A stretch of DNA of 64,000 nt from JAGSOU01 sp049974865 (GTDB lineage Bacteria; Pseudomonadota; Alphaproteobacteria; Rhodobacterales; Rhodobacteraceae), in assembly GCA_049974865.1 (NCBI GenBank), contig JBNGCX010000014.1:1-64000 (forward strand). The letters are read 5' to 3'. Below are positions 35,060 through 42,777 of this stretch, piece after piece. Made by a program: the position numbers and the translations under genes. The stretch's first letter is position 1. Each line of letters starts with the position of its first letter. The notes below the pieces were generated by a model. That model was not told where the DNA came from, ran no database searches, and saw only the letters and a list, made by a program, of their open reading frames with translations.

Positions 35060-35722
35060 ATGGGACTGACGGAGATCAAGGAGCGAATCGCCAAGGCCGA
35101 GAAAGAGGCCGGGCGCGAGCCCGGCTCGGTGACGCTGATCGCGGTGTCCAAGGTGCAGCCGCTGGAACGGGTCGAGGCGGTGCTGGAACAGGGCCACCGC
35201 ATCTTCGGCGAGAACCGCGTGCAGGAGGCGGCGGGCAAATGGCCCGATTTCAAGGCGCGGTTTGAAGGCGTCGAGCTGCACCTGATCGGGCCGCTTCAGA
35301 CCAACAAGGCGCGCCAAGCGATGGAGTTGTTCGATGCCATCCATTCGGTCGACCGGCCGAAACTGGCCAAGACGCTGGCCCGGCTGGCGCAGGAACTGGG
35401 CCATTGCCCCGAACTGTTCATCCAGGTCAACACCGGCGAAGAGCCGCAGAAGGCCGGGATCCTGCCGGACGAGGCCGACGATTTCATCGCCGAATGCCGT
35501 GAACTGAACCTGCCCATCCGCGGGCTGATGTGCATTCCGCCGGTGGAGGAGGAGCCGTCGCTGCATTTTGCCCTGCTGGCCAAAATCGCGGCGCGCAACG
35601 GGCTGGAAGGCCTGTCGATGGGCATGAGCGGCGATTTCGAGCGCGCCGTCGCGCTGGGCGCCACGCATGTGCGCGTGGGTTCGGCCATCTTCGGCGAGCG
35701 CGATTACGGCGACAAAACTTGA
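35060..35722 (+). CDS. YggS-family PLP homeostasis protein
   Basis: A 220-residue PLP-binding protein with an alanine-racemase-like barrel. The Lys in LIAVSKVQPLERVEAVL is the cofactor-binding residue; IFGENRVQEAAGKW, HLIGPLQTNKA and GLSMGMSGDFERAVALGATHVRVGSAIFG are family signatures. It buffers pyridoxal phosphate and keto-acid/amino-acid pools and has no known enzyme activity. Ribosome-binding site GAGGAG; it follows the sulfotransferase gene by 10 bases. Confidence 0.93.
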   Translation: MGLTEIKERIAKAEKEAGREPGSVTLIAVSKVQPLERVEAVLEQGHRIFGENRVQEAAGKWPDFKARFEGVELHLIGPLQTNKARQAMELFDAIHSVDRPKLAKTLARLAQELGHCPELFIQVNTGEEPQKAGILPDEADDFIAECRELNLPIRGLMCIPPVEEEPSLHFALLAKIAARNGLEGLSMGMSGDFERAVALGATHVRVGSAIFGERDYGDKT

Positions 35723-35930
35723 CCCGGGCGCCACGCTGTGTGACATAGCGGCCACGTCGCCGGTCGCAGTCGGACCGGCGGCGGTTCACGGATCGCGCCT
35801 TTCCACGCGTGGTGCAGCCGTAGCAAAATATGCCATTTCTTGACGCTTGCGGGCCGGACGGCCCGATGCGCTGGCAGGCGGCCGGATAGGCGCGTGTCCA
35901 CCCGACAACCCTTTGTTGAAAGGAGGACAC

Positions 35931-36869
35931 ATGAACATTTCCGCCAAGAGCGACGAGTTCACACAGAGCGATGTCTACCCCTCGCGTCTTCCCCTGCAGG
36001 AGCAGGTGATCGAGCGGCGGGACCCCGTCCTGTGGTCCGAGTGGACCGAGGAGGCGCCGGTCTCCGAGGCGGAGGCCCGGCATTACCGTGAAAAGGGCTA
36101 CCTGGTGCGGCGCGACCTGTTCACCGCGGACGAGGTCCGTGCCCTGATCGAAACCTCGGCCGAACTGCGCGGCGACACCACCGGGATCGACCGCGAGGAC
36201 CTGGTGACCGAGCCCGGGTCGGACGCGGTGCGGACGATCTTCCGCCTCGAATCGCACAGCAAGATGTTCGACCGCCTGGCCCGTGACGAGCGCTTGGCCG
36301 GCGTGGCCCGCTTCCTGCTGGGCGACGAGGTCTACATCCACCAGTCGCGCCTGAACTACAAACCCGGCTTCACCGGCAAGGAGTTCTACTGGCATTCCGA
36401 TTTCGAGACCTGGCACGCCGAGGACGGCATGCCCCGGATGCGGGCGGTCTCGGCCTCGCTGCTGCTGACCGACAACAGCGCGCTGAACGGGCCTCTGATG
36501 CTGATGCCGGGCTCGCAGAACCAGTTCGTCGCCTGCGCCGGGGAAACGCCGGAGAACAACCACAAAAGCTCGCTCAAGGCGCAGAAGGTGGGTGTTCCTT
36601 CGCACAAGGCGCTGGAGAAGATGGCCGAGGAATTCGGTATCGACACCGCCACCGGCCCGGCGGGGACGCTGATCTTCTTCGACTGCAACACGATGCACGG
36701 CTCGAACGGGAACATCACGCCCTTCCCGCGCTCAAACGCCTTCTTCGTGTTCAACGCGGTCTCCAACAGACTGACGGCGCCCTTCGCCGCGTCCAAGCCG
36801 CGGCCCGGGTTCCTGGCCCAACGCGGCACCCCCGAGCCGATCGCGCCGGTCGGCGGTTCGCTGGTGTAA
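35931..36869 (+). CDS. ectD: Ectoine 5-hydroxylase
   Basis: A 312-residue Fe(II)/2-oxoglutarate dioxygenase that converts ectoine to hydroxyectoine. The EctD signature FYWHSDFETWHAEDGMPRMR supplies iron ligands His155 and Asp157; His256 in FDCNTMHGSNGN is the third. Its length matches EctD. ATG at 35931 has a near-perfect ribosome-binding site, AAAGGAGG. The biosynthetic ectABC genes are not adjacent (YggS on one side, a YkuD gene on the other), so ectoine is made elsewhere or imported. A long hairpin follows. Confidence 0.93.
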   Translation: MNISAKSDEFTQSDVYPSRLPLQEQVIERRDPVLWSEWTEEAPVSEAEARHYREKGYLVRRDLFTADEVRALIETSAELRGDTTGIDREDLVTEPGSDAVRTIFRLESHSKMFDRLARDERLAGVARFLLGDEVYIHQSRLNYKPGFTGKEFYWHSDFETWHAEDGMPRMRAVSASLLLTDNSALNGPLMLMPGSQNQFVACAGETPENNHKSSLKAQKVGVPSHKALEKMAEEFGIDTATGPAGTLIFFDCNTMHGSNGNITPFPRSNAFFVFNAVSNRLTAPFAASKPRPGFLAQRGTPEPIAPVGGSLV

Positions 36870-36881
36870 GGGGACCGGCGG

Positions 36882-36924
36882 CGTGCTCTTCGGTTCATGC
36901 GGCGGCATGAATCGGAAGAGCACG
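36882..36924. terminator. Long hairpin between converging genes
   Basis: An inverted repeat of about 19 bp (36882-36900 with 36905-36924, one bulged base and one G-T) with a 4-base loop GGCG, between the ectD stop and the converging YkuD gene stop. No T-run follows on either strand, so it may act as a transcript-end barrier rather than a classical terminator. Confidence 0.55.
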
Positions 36925-36925
36925 T

Positions 36926-37423
36926 TCACGGCCTGACGATCAGCCTCGTGCCGGGGCCGATCCGCCGCGCCAGCCACAGCAGGTCCGCGGGCGACAGGGC
37001 CACGCAGCCTTCAGTGGGATGGCGCGGCTTGCGCCAGCGATGCATGAAGATGGCCGAGCCGCGCCCCTTCTCGGCACGGGGCCAGTTCCAGTCGGTCAGG
37101 ATCACCAGGTCATAGAGGCGGTCGGCGCGGTGCAGGCTTTCGTGACCAAACGGATGCGGCGCGCGGACGAGGTGGTTGTAGGCCGGATCGTTCAGGTCAT
37201 CCGACCACAGGTCGCGTGGGCCGATGGGCCGGGCCCAGTCCGTGGGACGGGGCATGCGGTCGGGACGGTAGAGCATCCCCACGATCCGGTGCGTGCCCAC
37301 GGGTGTCGCCCCGTCGCCCTCGCGCTTGTCGGCCGTGATCCCGCCGCGCCCGATGGAACAAGGCAGGCGCCGGCCCAGGAATCGCAGGCCCATGGGGGTG
37401 AGCACCAGGTCGGACGGGCTCAC
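36926..37423 (-). CDS. L,D-transpeptidase-like YkuD-domain protein
   Basis: A 165-residue protein with a YkuD catalytic end: FMHRWRKPRHPTEGCVALS (His, then Gly-Cys nucleophile). These domains cross-link peptidoglycan or attach lipoproteins. No obvious signal peptide is present, so localisation is uncertain; this short cysteine-peptidase-like type may act in peptidoglycan turnover. It starts at GTG (37423) within the ribA stop (GTGA overlap of 4 bases), so the two genes are co-translated. This is an unexpected partner for riboflavin synthesis. Confidence 0.82.
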   Translation of the reverse strand: MSPSDLVLTPMGLRFLGRRLPCSIGRGGITADKREGDGATPVGTHRIVGMLYRPDRMPRPTDWARPIGPRDLWSDDLNDPAYNHLVRAPHPFGHESLHRADRLYDLVILTDWNWPRAEKGRGSAIFMHRWRKPRHPTEGCVALSPADLLWLARRIGPGTRLIVRP

Positions 37424-38511
37424 AGCAGATGCCCCGACTTGCGTTTTTTGGTGGCGAGGTAATGGGCGTTGAACCGGGTGTGCCCCACCTTCAGCGGCAC
37501 GCGTTCGGTGACGGCGATGCCGTGCTCTTCCATCCGCTCCACCTTGGCGGGGTTGTTGGTCATCAGCCGCACCGCCGAAAAGCCCATGTCGCGCAGGATC
37601 TCGGCGCCGATGCGGAAGTCGCGCTCGTCATCCTCGAAGCCAAGGCGGTGGTTGGCCTCCACCGTGTCGAAACCCTGGTCTTGCAGCGAATAGGCGCGCA
37701 TCTTGTTGGCCAGCCCGATGCCGCGTCCCTCCTGGTTGAGATAGAGCAGCACGCCCGCGCCCTCCTCGCCCATCTGGGCCAGCGCCGCGCGCAGCTGCGG
37801 GCCGCAGTCGCATTTGAGCGAGCCCAGAACGTCGCCGGTGAAACAGGCCGAATGCAACCGCGCCAGCACAGGCTTGTCCCGCGGCGGCGTGCCGATCTCG
37901 ATCGCGTAATGTTCCTCGGCGCCGTCCTCGGGGCGGAAGATGTGCAGCCGGCCGGCCTCGGCGGCCTCCATCGGCAGGCGGGCATCGGCCACGGGGAAAA
38001 GCGGGCTGGTCTCGTCCAAAACGGTGCGGGCGGCCGTTGCGCTGAGACAGGTCAGGCCGAAGCGCGCGGCAAGCGCGGTACCGTCCTCGACGTCCAGAAG
38101 GAGGGCGGCGGGCAAAAGGCGCGCGGCCTTGGCAATGGCGAGGGCGGTGCGGGCCAGCGTTTCGTCGCCGCCGCGCAGGGTTTGCAGCGGACCTTTCATG
38201 GGGACGTTCAGGTCATCCGCCGGGTCGGCCACGGCCTGGATCCAGGTGCTGCCCACATCGGGGGGCAGAACGACCCGGGCGACGTGATCGGAATAGGCGC
38301 GCGCCTTAAGCGTCGCGGCCCGGCGCGGGGTGATGGCCAGCACCGGCGCCCCGCCCAGCCCGCGGATATCGGCCAGCCGCTCGTCGTCCAGCGTTTCGGC
38401 CGCGGCGACCAGCGCCGCCGCCCCCTCGACCGTCAGAACGATGGGCACGCCCATGCGCAGGTCGGCGCGGGCGCGGGCCAGCAATTCGACGATATTCGGA
38501 AGAAGGCTCAT
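37420..38511 (-). CDS. ribA: GTP cyclohydrolase II with degenerate RibB-like N-terminus
   Basis: A 363-residue protein. The C-terminal half is GTP cyclohydrolase II: zinc ligands Cys223, Cys234 and Cys236 in LHSACFTGDVLGSLKCDC, then YLNQEGRGIGLANK and RIGAEILRDMG. It opens GTP in the first step of riboflavin synthesis. The first 190 residues resemble a DHBP synthase (RibB) scaffold (for example RGLGGAPVLAITPRRAATL) but lack the acidic metal-binding DDEDRENEGD motif and are probably inactive. ATG at 38511 is taken over the longer frame. It overlaps the YkuD gene by 4 bases. Confidence 0.9.
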   Translation of the reverse strand: MSLLPNIVELLARARADLRMGVPIVLTVEGAAALVAAAETLDDERLADIRGLGGAPVLAITPRRAATLKARAYSDHVARVVLPPDVGSTWIQAVADPADDLNVPMKGPLQTLRGGDETLARTALAIAKAARLLPAALLLDVEDGTALAARFGLTCLSATAARTVLDETSPLFPVADARLPMEAAEAGRLHIFRPEDGAEEHYAIEIGTPPRDKPVLARLHSACFTGDVLGSLKCDCGPQLRAALAQMGEEGAGVLLYLNQEGRGIGLANKMRAYSLQDQGFDTVEANHRLGFEDDERDFRIGAEILRDMGFSAVRLMTNNPAKVERMEEHGIAVTERVPLKVGHTRFNAHYLATKKRKSGHLL

Positions 38512-38672
38512 GGCATCCTGCAACAAAAGACCCGCATGATGTAGGCCAGACTGAAGGAAAATGAAACATTTGCCGCGCATCCGACACGTCCGCGTGAAAT
38601 GATGGCGCGAAATCTTGTCGCGCGGGCGCGGCGCGATCATCTCTTGTCCGGCAAAACCGAAGGGAGGGCCAC

Positions 38673-39359
38673 ATGGGCAACCTGAAGAAGATCCTGCTTG
38701 TCGACGACGACGACGACCTGCGCGAGGCGCTGAGCGAACAGCTGGTCATGACCGAGGATTTCGACGTGTTCGAGGCCGGCAGCGGCTCGGAGGCGATGGA
38801 AAAGGCCAAGGCCGGGATCTACGACCTGGTGATCCTCGACGTGGGTCTGCCTGACACCGACGGGCGCGAGCTGTGCCGCGTGATGCGCAAGCAGGGCGTC
38901 AAGTGCCCGATCCTGATGCTGACCGGCCATGACAGCGATTCCGACACCATCCTGGGGCTGGACGCGGGCGCCAACGACTACGTGACCAAGCCTTTCAAGT
39001 TTCCGGTCCTTCTGGCCCGGATCCGCGCCCAGCTGCGCCAGCACGAGCAGTCCGAGGATGCCGTGTTCCAGCTTGGCCCCTATACCTTCAAGCCGGCGAT
39101 GAAGATGCTGATCGACGAGGCCGAGCGCAAGATCCGCCTGACCGAGAAGGAAACCAACATCCTGAAATACCTCTACCGCGCCACCGAGGGCGTGGTGCCG
39201 CGCGACGTGCTGCTGCACGAGGTCTGGGGCTACAACGCGGGCGTCACCACCCACACGCTGGAGACCCATATCTACCGCCTGCGCCAGAAGATCGAACCCG
39301 ATCCGTCCAACGCGCGGCTGCTGGTGACCGAAAGCGGCGGATATCGTTTGGTGGCGTGA
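38673..39359 (+). CDS. cenR: OmpR-family response regulator, CenR type
   Basis: A 228-residue response regulator: receiver domain with acidic pocket DDDDD (11-15), phospho-acceptor Asp56 in LVILDVGLPDTDG, Lys in VTKPFKF near 108, and a C-terminal PhoB-like winged helix (LTEKETNILKYLYRA and THTLETHIYRLRQKIE). The sequence resembles the alphaproteobacterial envelope regulator CenR, which is essential in Caulobacter and Rhodobacter. The histidine kinase is not adjacent, as in those species. Identification as CenR rather than another OmpR-type regulator is moderately certain. Confidence 0.75.
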   Translation: MGNLKKILLVDDDDDLREALSEQLVMTEDFDVFEAGSGSEAMEKAKAGIYDLVILDVGLPDTDGRELCRVMRKQGVKCPILMLTGHDSDSDTILGLDAGANDYVTKPFKFPVLLARIRAQLRQHEQSEDAVFQLGPYTFKPAMKMLIDEAERKIRLTEKETNILKYLYRATEGVVPRDVLLHEVWGYNAGVTTHTLETHIYRLRQKIEPDPSNARLLVTESGGYRLVA

Positions 39360-39472
39360 CTTGTAATTCACGCGATTTGAACCAGATCAAGTCGGGCCGA
39401 CCGTGCGCTTGGTATGGTTGGACAGGTTCCCGCGCATGTCCGGGTGACGACATGCACCTCCCTGTTGGACTG

Positions 39473-39500
39473 GTCCGGGCCTCGTGCCCGGACTTTTTTT
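39473..39500 (+). terminator. Rho-independent terminator downstream of cenR
   Basis: An 8-bp perfect stem (39473-39480 with 39486-39493), 5-nt loop, then seven T at 39494-39500. It is 114 bases past the cenR stop, so the transcript has a long 3' UTR or the gap holds a small RNA. Confidence 0.88.
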
Positions 39501-40015
39501 CAGGATCCGGGCACGGTGGCGCGGAAGCTGCCGTTCAGGGTGATCGTGCGGCTGTCGTCGGTGGTCTGGCGCATGATGTCGTCGCTATAGGCGGCCGTGG
39601 CGGCGAAATGGCCCTCGATATGCAGCGTGTCATCCTTCACCTCGACCGCGTCGAGGCTGACCTGCGTCGCGCCATCGGTGGTCGCCAGGTAGCCGCCGCC
39701 ATAGCCGTCTTCCAGATATTGCAGCGTCGCATCGGCCACGGATGGCGTTCCACCCAGGGTGATCAGGCTGAAATCGATCAGAAGCGCGCCCTTGACCGCG
39801 GTGATGCTGTCGTCGGTCGGATGGCCGAACAGGCTCACGGCATTCATTCCGCGCATGATCTGGGCAAAGTCGCTCTGGCTCTCGCCGTCCTGCGCGGTGA
39901 GATACCAGGTCCGGGCCTGGCCATCGACCGTGGCCTCGATCGTGCCGAGCAGGTCCTGGGCCGTCGCGCCGGCGGGCACGAGGAAAAGGGCAAGGGCCAA
40001 TCCGGTCAGTTTCAT
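39500..40015 (-). CDS. Exported protein of unknown function
   Basis: A 171-residue protein with a signal peptide (MKLTGLALALFLVPAGATA) and a Cys-free, beta-rich mature part (GTIEATVDGQARTWYLTAQDGESQS.., later DSRTITLNGSFRATVPGS). I do not recognise the family; the pattern resembles small periplasmic beta-sandwich proteins. ATG at 40015 has TTGGAGG upstream. It converges on cenR, and its stop overlaps the T-run of the cenR terminator. Confidence 0.72.
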   Translation of the reverse strand: MKLTGLALALFLVPAGATAQDLLGTIEATVDGQARTWYLTAQDGESQSDFAQIMRGMNAVSLFGHPTDDSITAVKGALLIDFSLITLGGTPSVADATLQYLEDGYGGGYLATTDGATQVSLDAVEVKDDTLHIEGHFAATAAYSDDIMRQTTDDSRTITLNGSFRATVPGS

Positions 40016-40136
40016 GAAATACCTCCAAGAAAATTCGGCCAAAGCCTAGCAGCGTGACCCGGGGACACAAGCGCCGGGTTGAGGACCGGCGGCACAGAGC
40101 CTAGTTTGGCGCGACCCCGTTGAGGAGACCCGATAC

Positions 40137-40925
40137 ATGCCCTTCACCCTCGCCACCTGGAACATCAACTCCGTCCGCCTGCGCGAGGCGCTGGTCTGCA
40201 AGCTGCTGCAGCAGGAGGCGCCCGACGTGCTGTGCCTGCAGGAATGCAAGAGCCCGGTCGACAAGATCCCGCTGGAGGCGTTCCGCGAACTTGGCTACGG
40301 CCATATCGTGGCGCGTGGGCAGAAGGGCTATAATGGCGTGGCGATCCTGTCGCGCCTGCCGCTGGAAGATGCGGGGGAGTTCGATTTCGCAGGTCTCGGC
40401 CATGCCCGCCACGTCGCCGCGCGGCTGGAGAACGGCACGGTGATCCACAATTTCTACGTCCCCGCCGGCGGCGACGTGCCCGACCGCGATGTGAACGAGA
40501 AATTCGGACAGAAGCTCGACTACCTCACAGACATGCGCGACTGGTTCCGCGACAACCGGCCCGAGAAATCCATCCTCGTGGGCGACCTGAACATCGCGCC
40601 GCGCGAGGATGACGTCTGGAGTCACAAGAAACTTCTGAAAGTGGTCAGCCACACCCCCGTCGAGGTGGACCACCTGGCCGAGGTGATGGCGGAGGGGCGC
40701 TGGGCGGACGTCACCCGCGCCGATATCCCCGAGGGCCAGCTTTTTAGCTGGTGGAGCTACCGCGCCCGCGATTGGGATGCGGCGGACAAGGGCCGGCGGC
40801 TCGATCATATCTGGGCCTCGCCCGATATCGCGGCCGCGGCGCATGGCTCGCGCATCCTGCGGGACGCGCGCGGCTGGGAGAAACCCAGCGACCACGCGCC
40901 GGTCTTCGCGACATTCGATCTGTGA
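40137..40925 (+). CDS. xthA: Exodeoxyribonuclease III
   Basis: A 262-residue Mg-dependent AP endonuclease/3' exonuclease: ATWNINSVRLR at the N-terminus, LCLQECKSP (Glu metal ligand), VGDLNIAPREDDVW and C-terminal SDHAPVFATF (Asp-His). It repairs abasic sites and 3' blocks. Length and motifs fit the bacterial ExoIII family. It precedes the thioredoxin gene by 68 bases. Confidence 0.93.
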   Translation: MPFTLATWNINSVRLREALVCKLLQQEAPDVLCLQECKSPVDKIPLEAFRELGYGHIVARGQKGYNGVAILSRLPLEDAGEFDFAGLGHARHVAARLENGTVIHNFYVPAGGDVPDRDVNEKFGQKLDYLTDMRDWFRDNRPEKSILVGDLNIAPREDDVWSHKKLLKVVSHTPVEVDHLAEVMAEGRWADVTRADIPEGQLFSWWSYRARDWDAADKGRRLDHIWASPDIAAAAHGSRILRDARGWEKPSDHAPVFATFDL

Positions 40926-40993
40926 CTTCGCCCTTGGGTTTTGCGCTGGCTGCGCACATATAGAACGCAAACGACCTGACAAAGGGAACGGAC

Positions 40994-41902
40994 ATGCTGG
41001 AACTCGGTGGAAAAGACGCGGCACCGGCCGCGGACGATCTGATCAAGGATATCTCGGAAGCGACCTTCATGCAGGATGTCGTCGAGACCTCGAAAGAGGT
41101 GCCGGTGATCGTCGATTTCTGGGCGCCGTGGTGCGGCCCGTGCAAGGCGCTGGGTCCGGCGCTGGAAAAGGCGGTGACCGAGGCGGGCGGCAAGGTGCGC
41201 ATGGTCAAGGTCAATGTCGACGAGAACCAGGGCATTGCGGCGCAGCTGCGCATCCAGTCGATCCCGACGGTCTATGCCTTCTACGAGGGCAAGCCGCTGG
41301 ACGGCTTCCAGGGCGCGCTGCCGGAAAGCGAGATCAAGGCTTTCATCGACCGCGTGGCGGGGGCTGCCGGCGACGGCGGGCTGGCCGAGGCGGTAGAGGC
41401 GGCCGAGCAGATGCTGGCCGAGGGCGCGGCGGCCGATGCCGCCCAGACCTTCGCCGCCATCCTGGGCGAAGAGCCCGAGAATGCCGCGGCCTATGGCGGG
41501 CTGATCCGCGCCCATCTGGCCGCCGGACAGGCCGAGCAGGCCGAGCAACTTCTGGCCGCGGTGCCGGCGGCGATCGCCAACGCCGCCGAGGTCGAGGCCG
41601 CCAAGGCGCAACTCGAACTGTCCAAGCAGGCCGCCGATGCCGGCCCCGTGACCGAACTGCGCGCCGCGGTCGAGGCCGACCCCGACAACCACCAGGCCCG
41701 GTTCGACCTGGCGCAGGCGCTCTACGCTAACGGCGAGACCGAGGAGGCGGTCAACGAGTTGCTGGAACTGTTCCGCCGCGACCGCGAGTGGAACGACGGC
41801 GCGGCCAAGGCGCAGCTCTTCACCATCTTCGACGCGCTCAAGCCGCAGGACCCTGTCGTCCTGGCCGGCCGGCGCAAGCTGTCGTCGATGATCTTTGCCT
41901 GA
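40994..41902 (+). CDS. CnoX/YbbN-like thioredoxin with TPR domain
   Basis: A 302-residue cytosolic protein: an N-terminal thioredoxin fold with active site Cys47-Gly-Pro-Cys50 (DFWAPWCGPCKALGPAL) and an Ala/Glu-rich TPR region from about 150. This is the CnoX (YbbN) layout, a redox-active holdase/chaperedoxin that works with GroEL under oxidative stress. The CxxC is retained, unlike E. coli. The downstream Lon-N and Trm112 genes are close and co-directional. Confidence 0.9.
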   Translation: MLELGGKDAAPAADDLIKDISEATFMQDVVETSKEVPVIVDFWAPWCGPCKALGPALEKAVTEAGGKVRMVKVNVDENQGIAAQLRIQSIPTVYAFYEGKPLDGFQGALPESEIKAFIDRVAGAAGDGGLAEAVEAAEQMLAEGAAADAAQTFAAILGEEPENAAAYGGLIRAHLAAGQAEQAEQLLAAVPAAIANAAEVEAAKAQLELSKQAADAGPVTELRAAVEADPDNHQARFDLAQALYANGETEEAVNELLELFRRDREWNDGAAKAQLFTIFDALKPQDPVVLAGRRKLSSMIFA

Positions 41903-41929
41903 TCGGCCGGGCGGACTAGGTTGAAACGC

Positions 41930-42574
41930 ATGTTCTCAGCCGCCGACCTGCCCGACACGATACCTGTGTTCCCGCTGCCCGGGGCGCTCTTGCTGCCTCG
42001 GGCGCGGCTGCCCCTCCATATCTTCGAGCCGCGTTTCCTGGCGATGTTGGAGGACGCGCTGAAAACGCCGCACCGGCTGATCGGGATGATCCAGCCGGTA
42101 GAGGGGCCGGCAGGCGCCGAGAAAAAGCTCCATGCCATCGGATGCGCGGGCCGGGTCACGGCCTTTTCCGAGACCGAGGACGGGCGCTACATGATCACCC
42201 TAACGGGGGTCTCGCGCTACCGGATCCTGCGCGAGGCCACCGGGTTCAGCCCCTATCGCAAGGTCGATGTTTCCTGGAGCGGATTCGAGCGCGATCTCGG
42301 CGGGCCGGAGCACGACGCCTTCTTCGACAGGGTCCGCTTCATGCCGCTGCTGTCGCGCTATTTCGAGGCGATGGAGCTTTCGACCGACTGGGACAGCCTG
42401 AAAGAGGCCGAGGACGAGCTGCTGATCAACTCGCTCTCCATGCTCTGCCCGTTCGAGCCCGAGGAGCGGCAGGCGCTGCTTGAGGCGCCCTCGCTGGTGA
42501 CGCGGCGCGAGACGCTGGTCACCCTGTTGGAATTCGCCCTGCGCGGCGGCAGCAACGAAGAGACGATGCAATGA
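41930..42574 (+). CDS. Lon N-terminal (substrate-binding) domain protein
   Basis: A 214-residue protein that is only the LON substrate-binding domain: PVFPLPGALLLPRARLPLHIFEPRF at the N-terminus, with no AAA+ or protease domain. Function unknown; it may be an adaptor. ATG at 41930 is chosen over the TTG at 41921. It overlaps the Trm112-type gene by 4 bases (ATGA). Confidence 0.9.
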   Translation: MFSAADLPDTIPVFPLPGALLLPRARLPLHIFEPRFLAMLEDALKTPHRLIGMIQPVEGPAGAEKKLHAIGCAGRVTAFSETEDGRYMITLTGVSRYRILREATGFSPYRKVDVSWSGFERDLGGPEHDAFFDRVRFMPLLSRYFEAMELSTDWDSLKEAEDELLINSLSMLCPFEPEERQALLEAPSLVTRRETLVTLLEFALRGGSNEETMQ

Positions 42575-42774
42575 ATGATGACACACCCGAGGCCCGCCGC
42601 GAGACCGCATTCGACCGCCGGATGCTGGAGGCGCTGGTCTGCCCGGTCACGCAGGGCGTGCTGAGCTATGACGCCGAACGGCAGGAACTGGTCTCGCAGG
42701 CCGCGCATCTGGCCTTCCCCATCCGTAACGGCATCCCGATCATGCTGGTCGACGAGGCGCGCAAGCTCGACTGA
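42571..42774 (+). CDS. Trm112-family small protein
   Basis: A 67-residue protein: RRMLEALVCPVTQGVLSYD and LAFPIRNGIPIMLVDEAR are characteristic of the Trm112 fold, an activator of methyltransferases in other organisms. Only one Cys remains of the zinc-binding set, usual for bacterial members. Overlaps the Lon-N gene; its stop is 3 bases from the stop of the converging UbiH-type gene. Confidence 0.88.
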   Translation: MNDDTPEARRETAFDRRMLEALVCPVTQGVLSYDAERQELVSQAAHLAFPIRNGIPIMLVDEARKLD

Positions 42775-42777
42775 GCG

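Noticed and set aside
38512..38672. FMN riboswitch upstream of ribA
   Set aside because: The gap of about 160 bp shows no conserved RFN-element segments that I could recognise.
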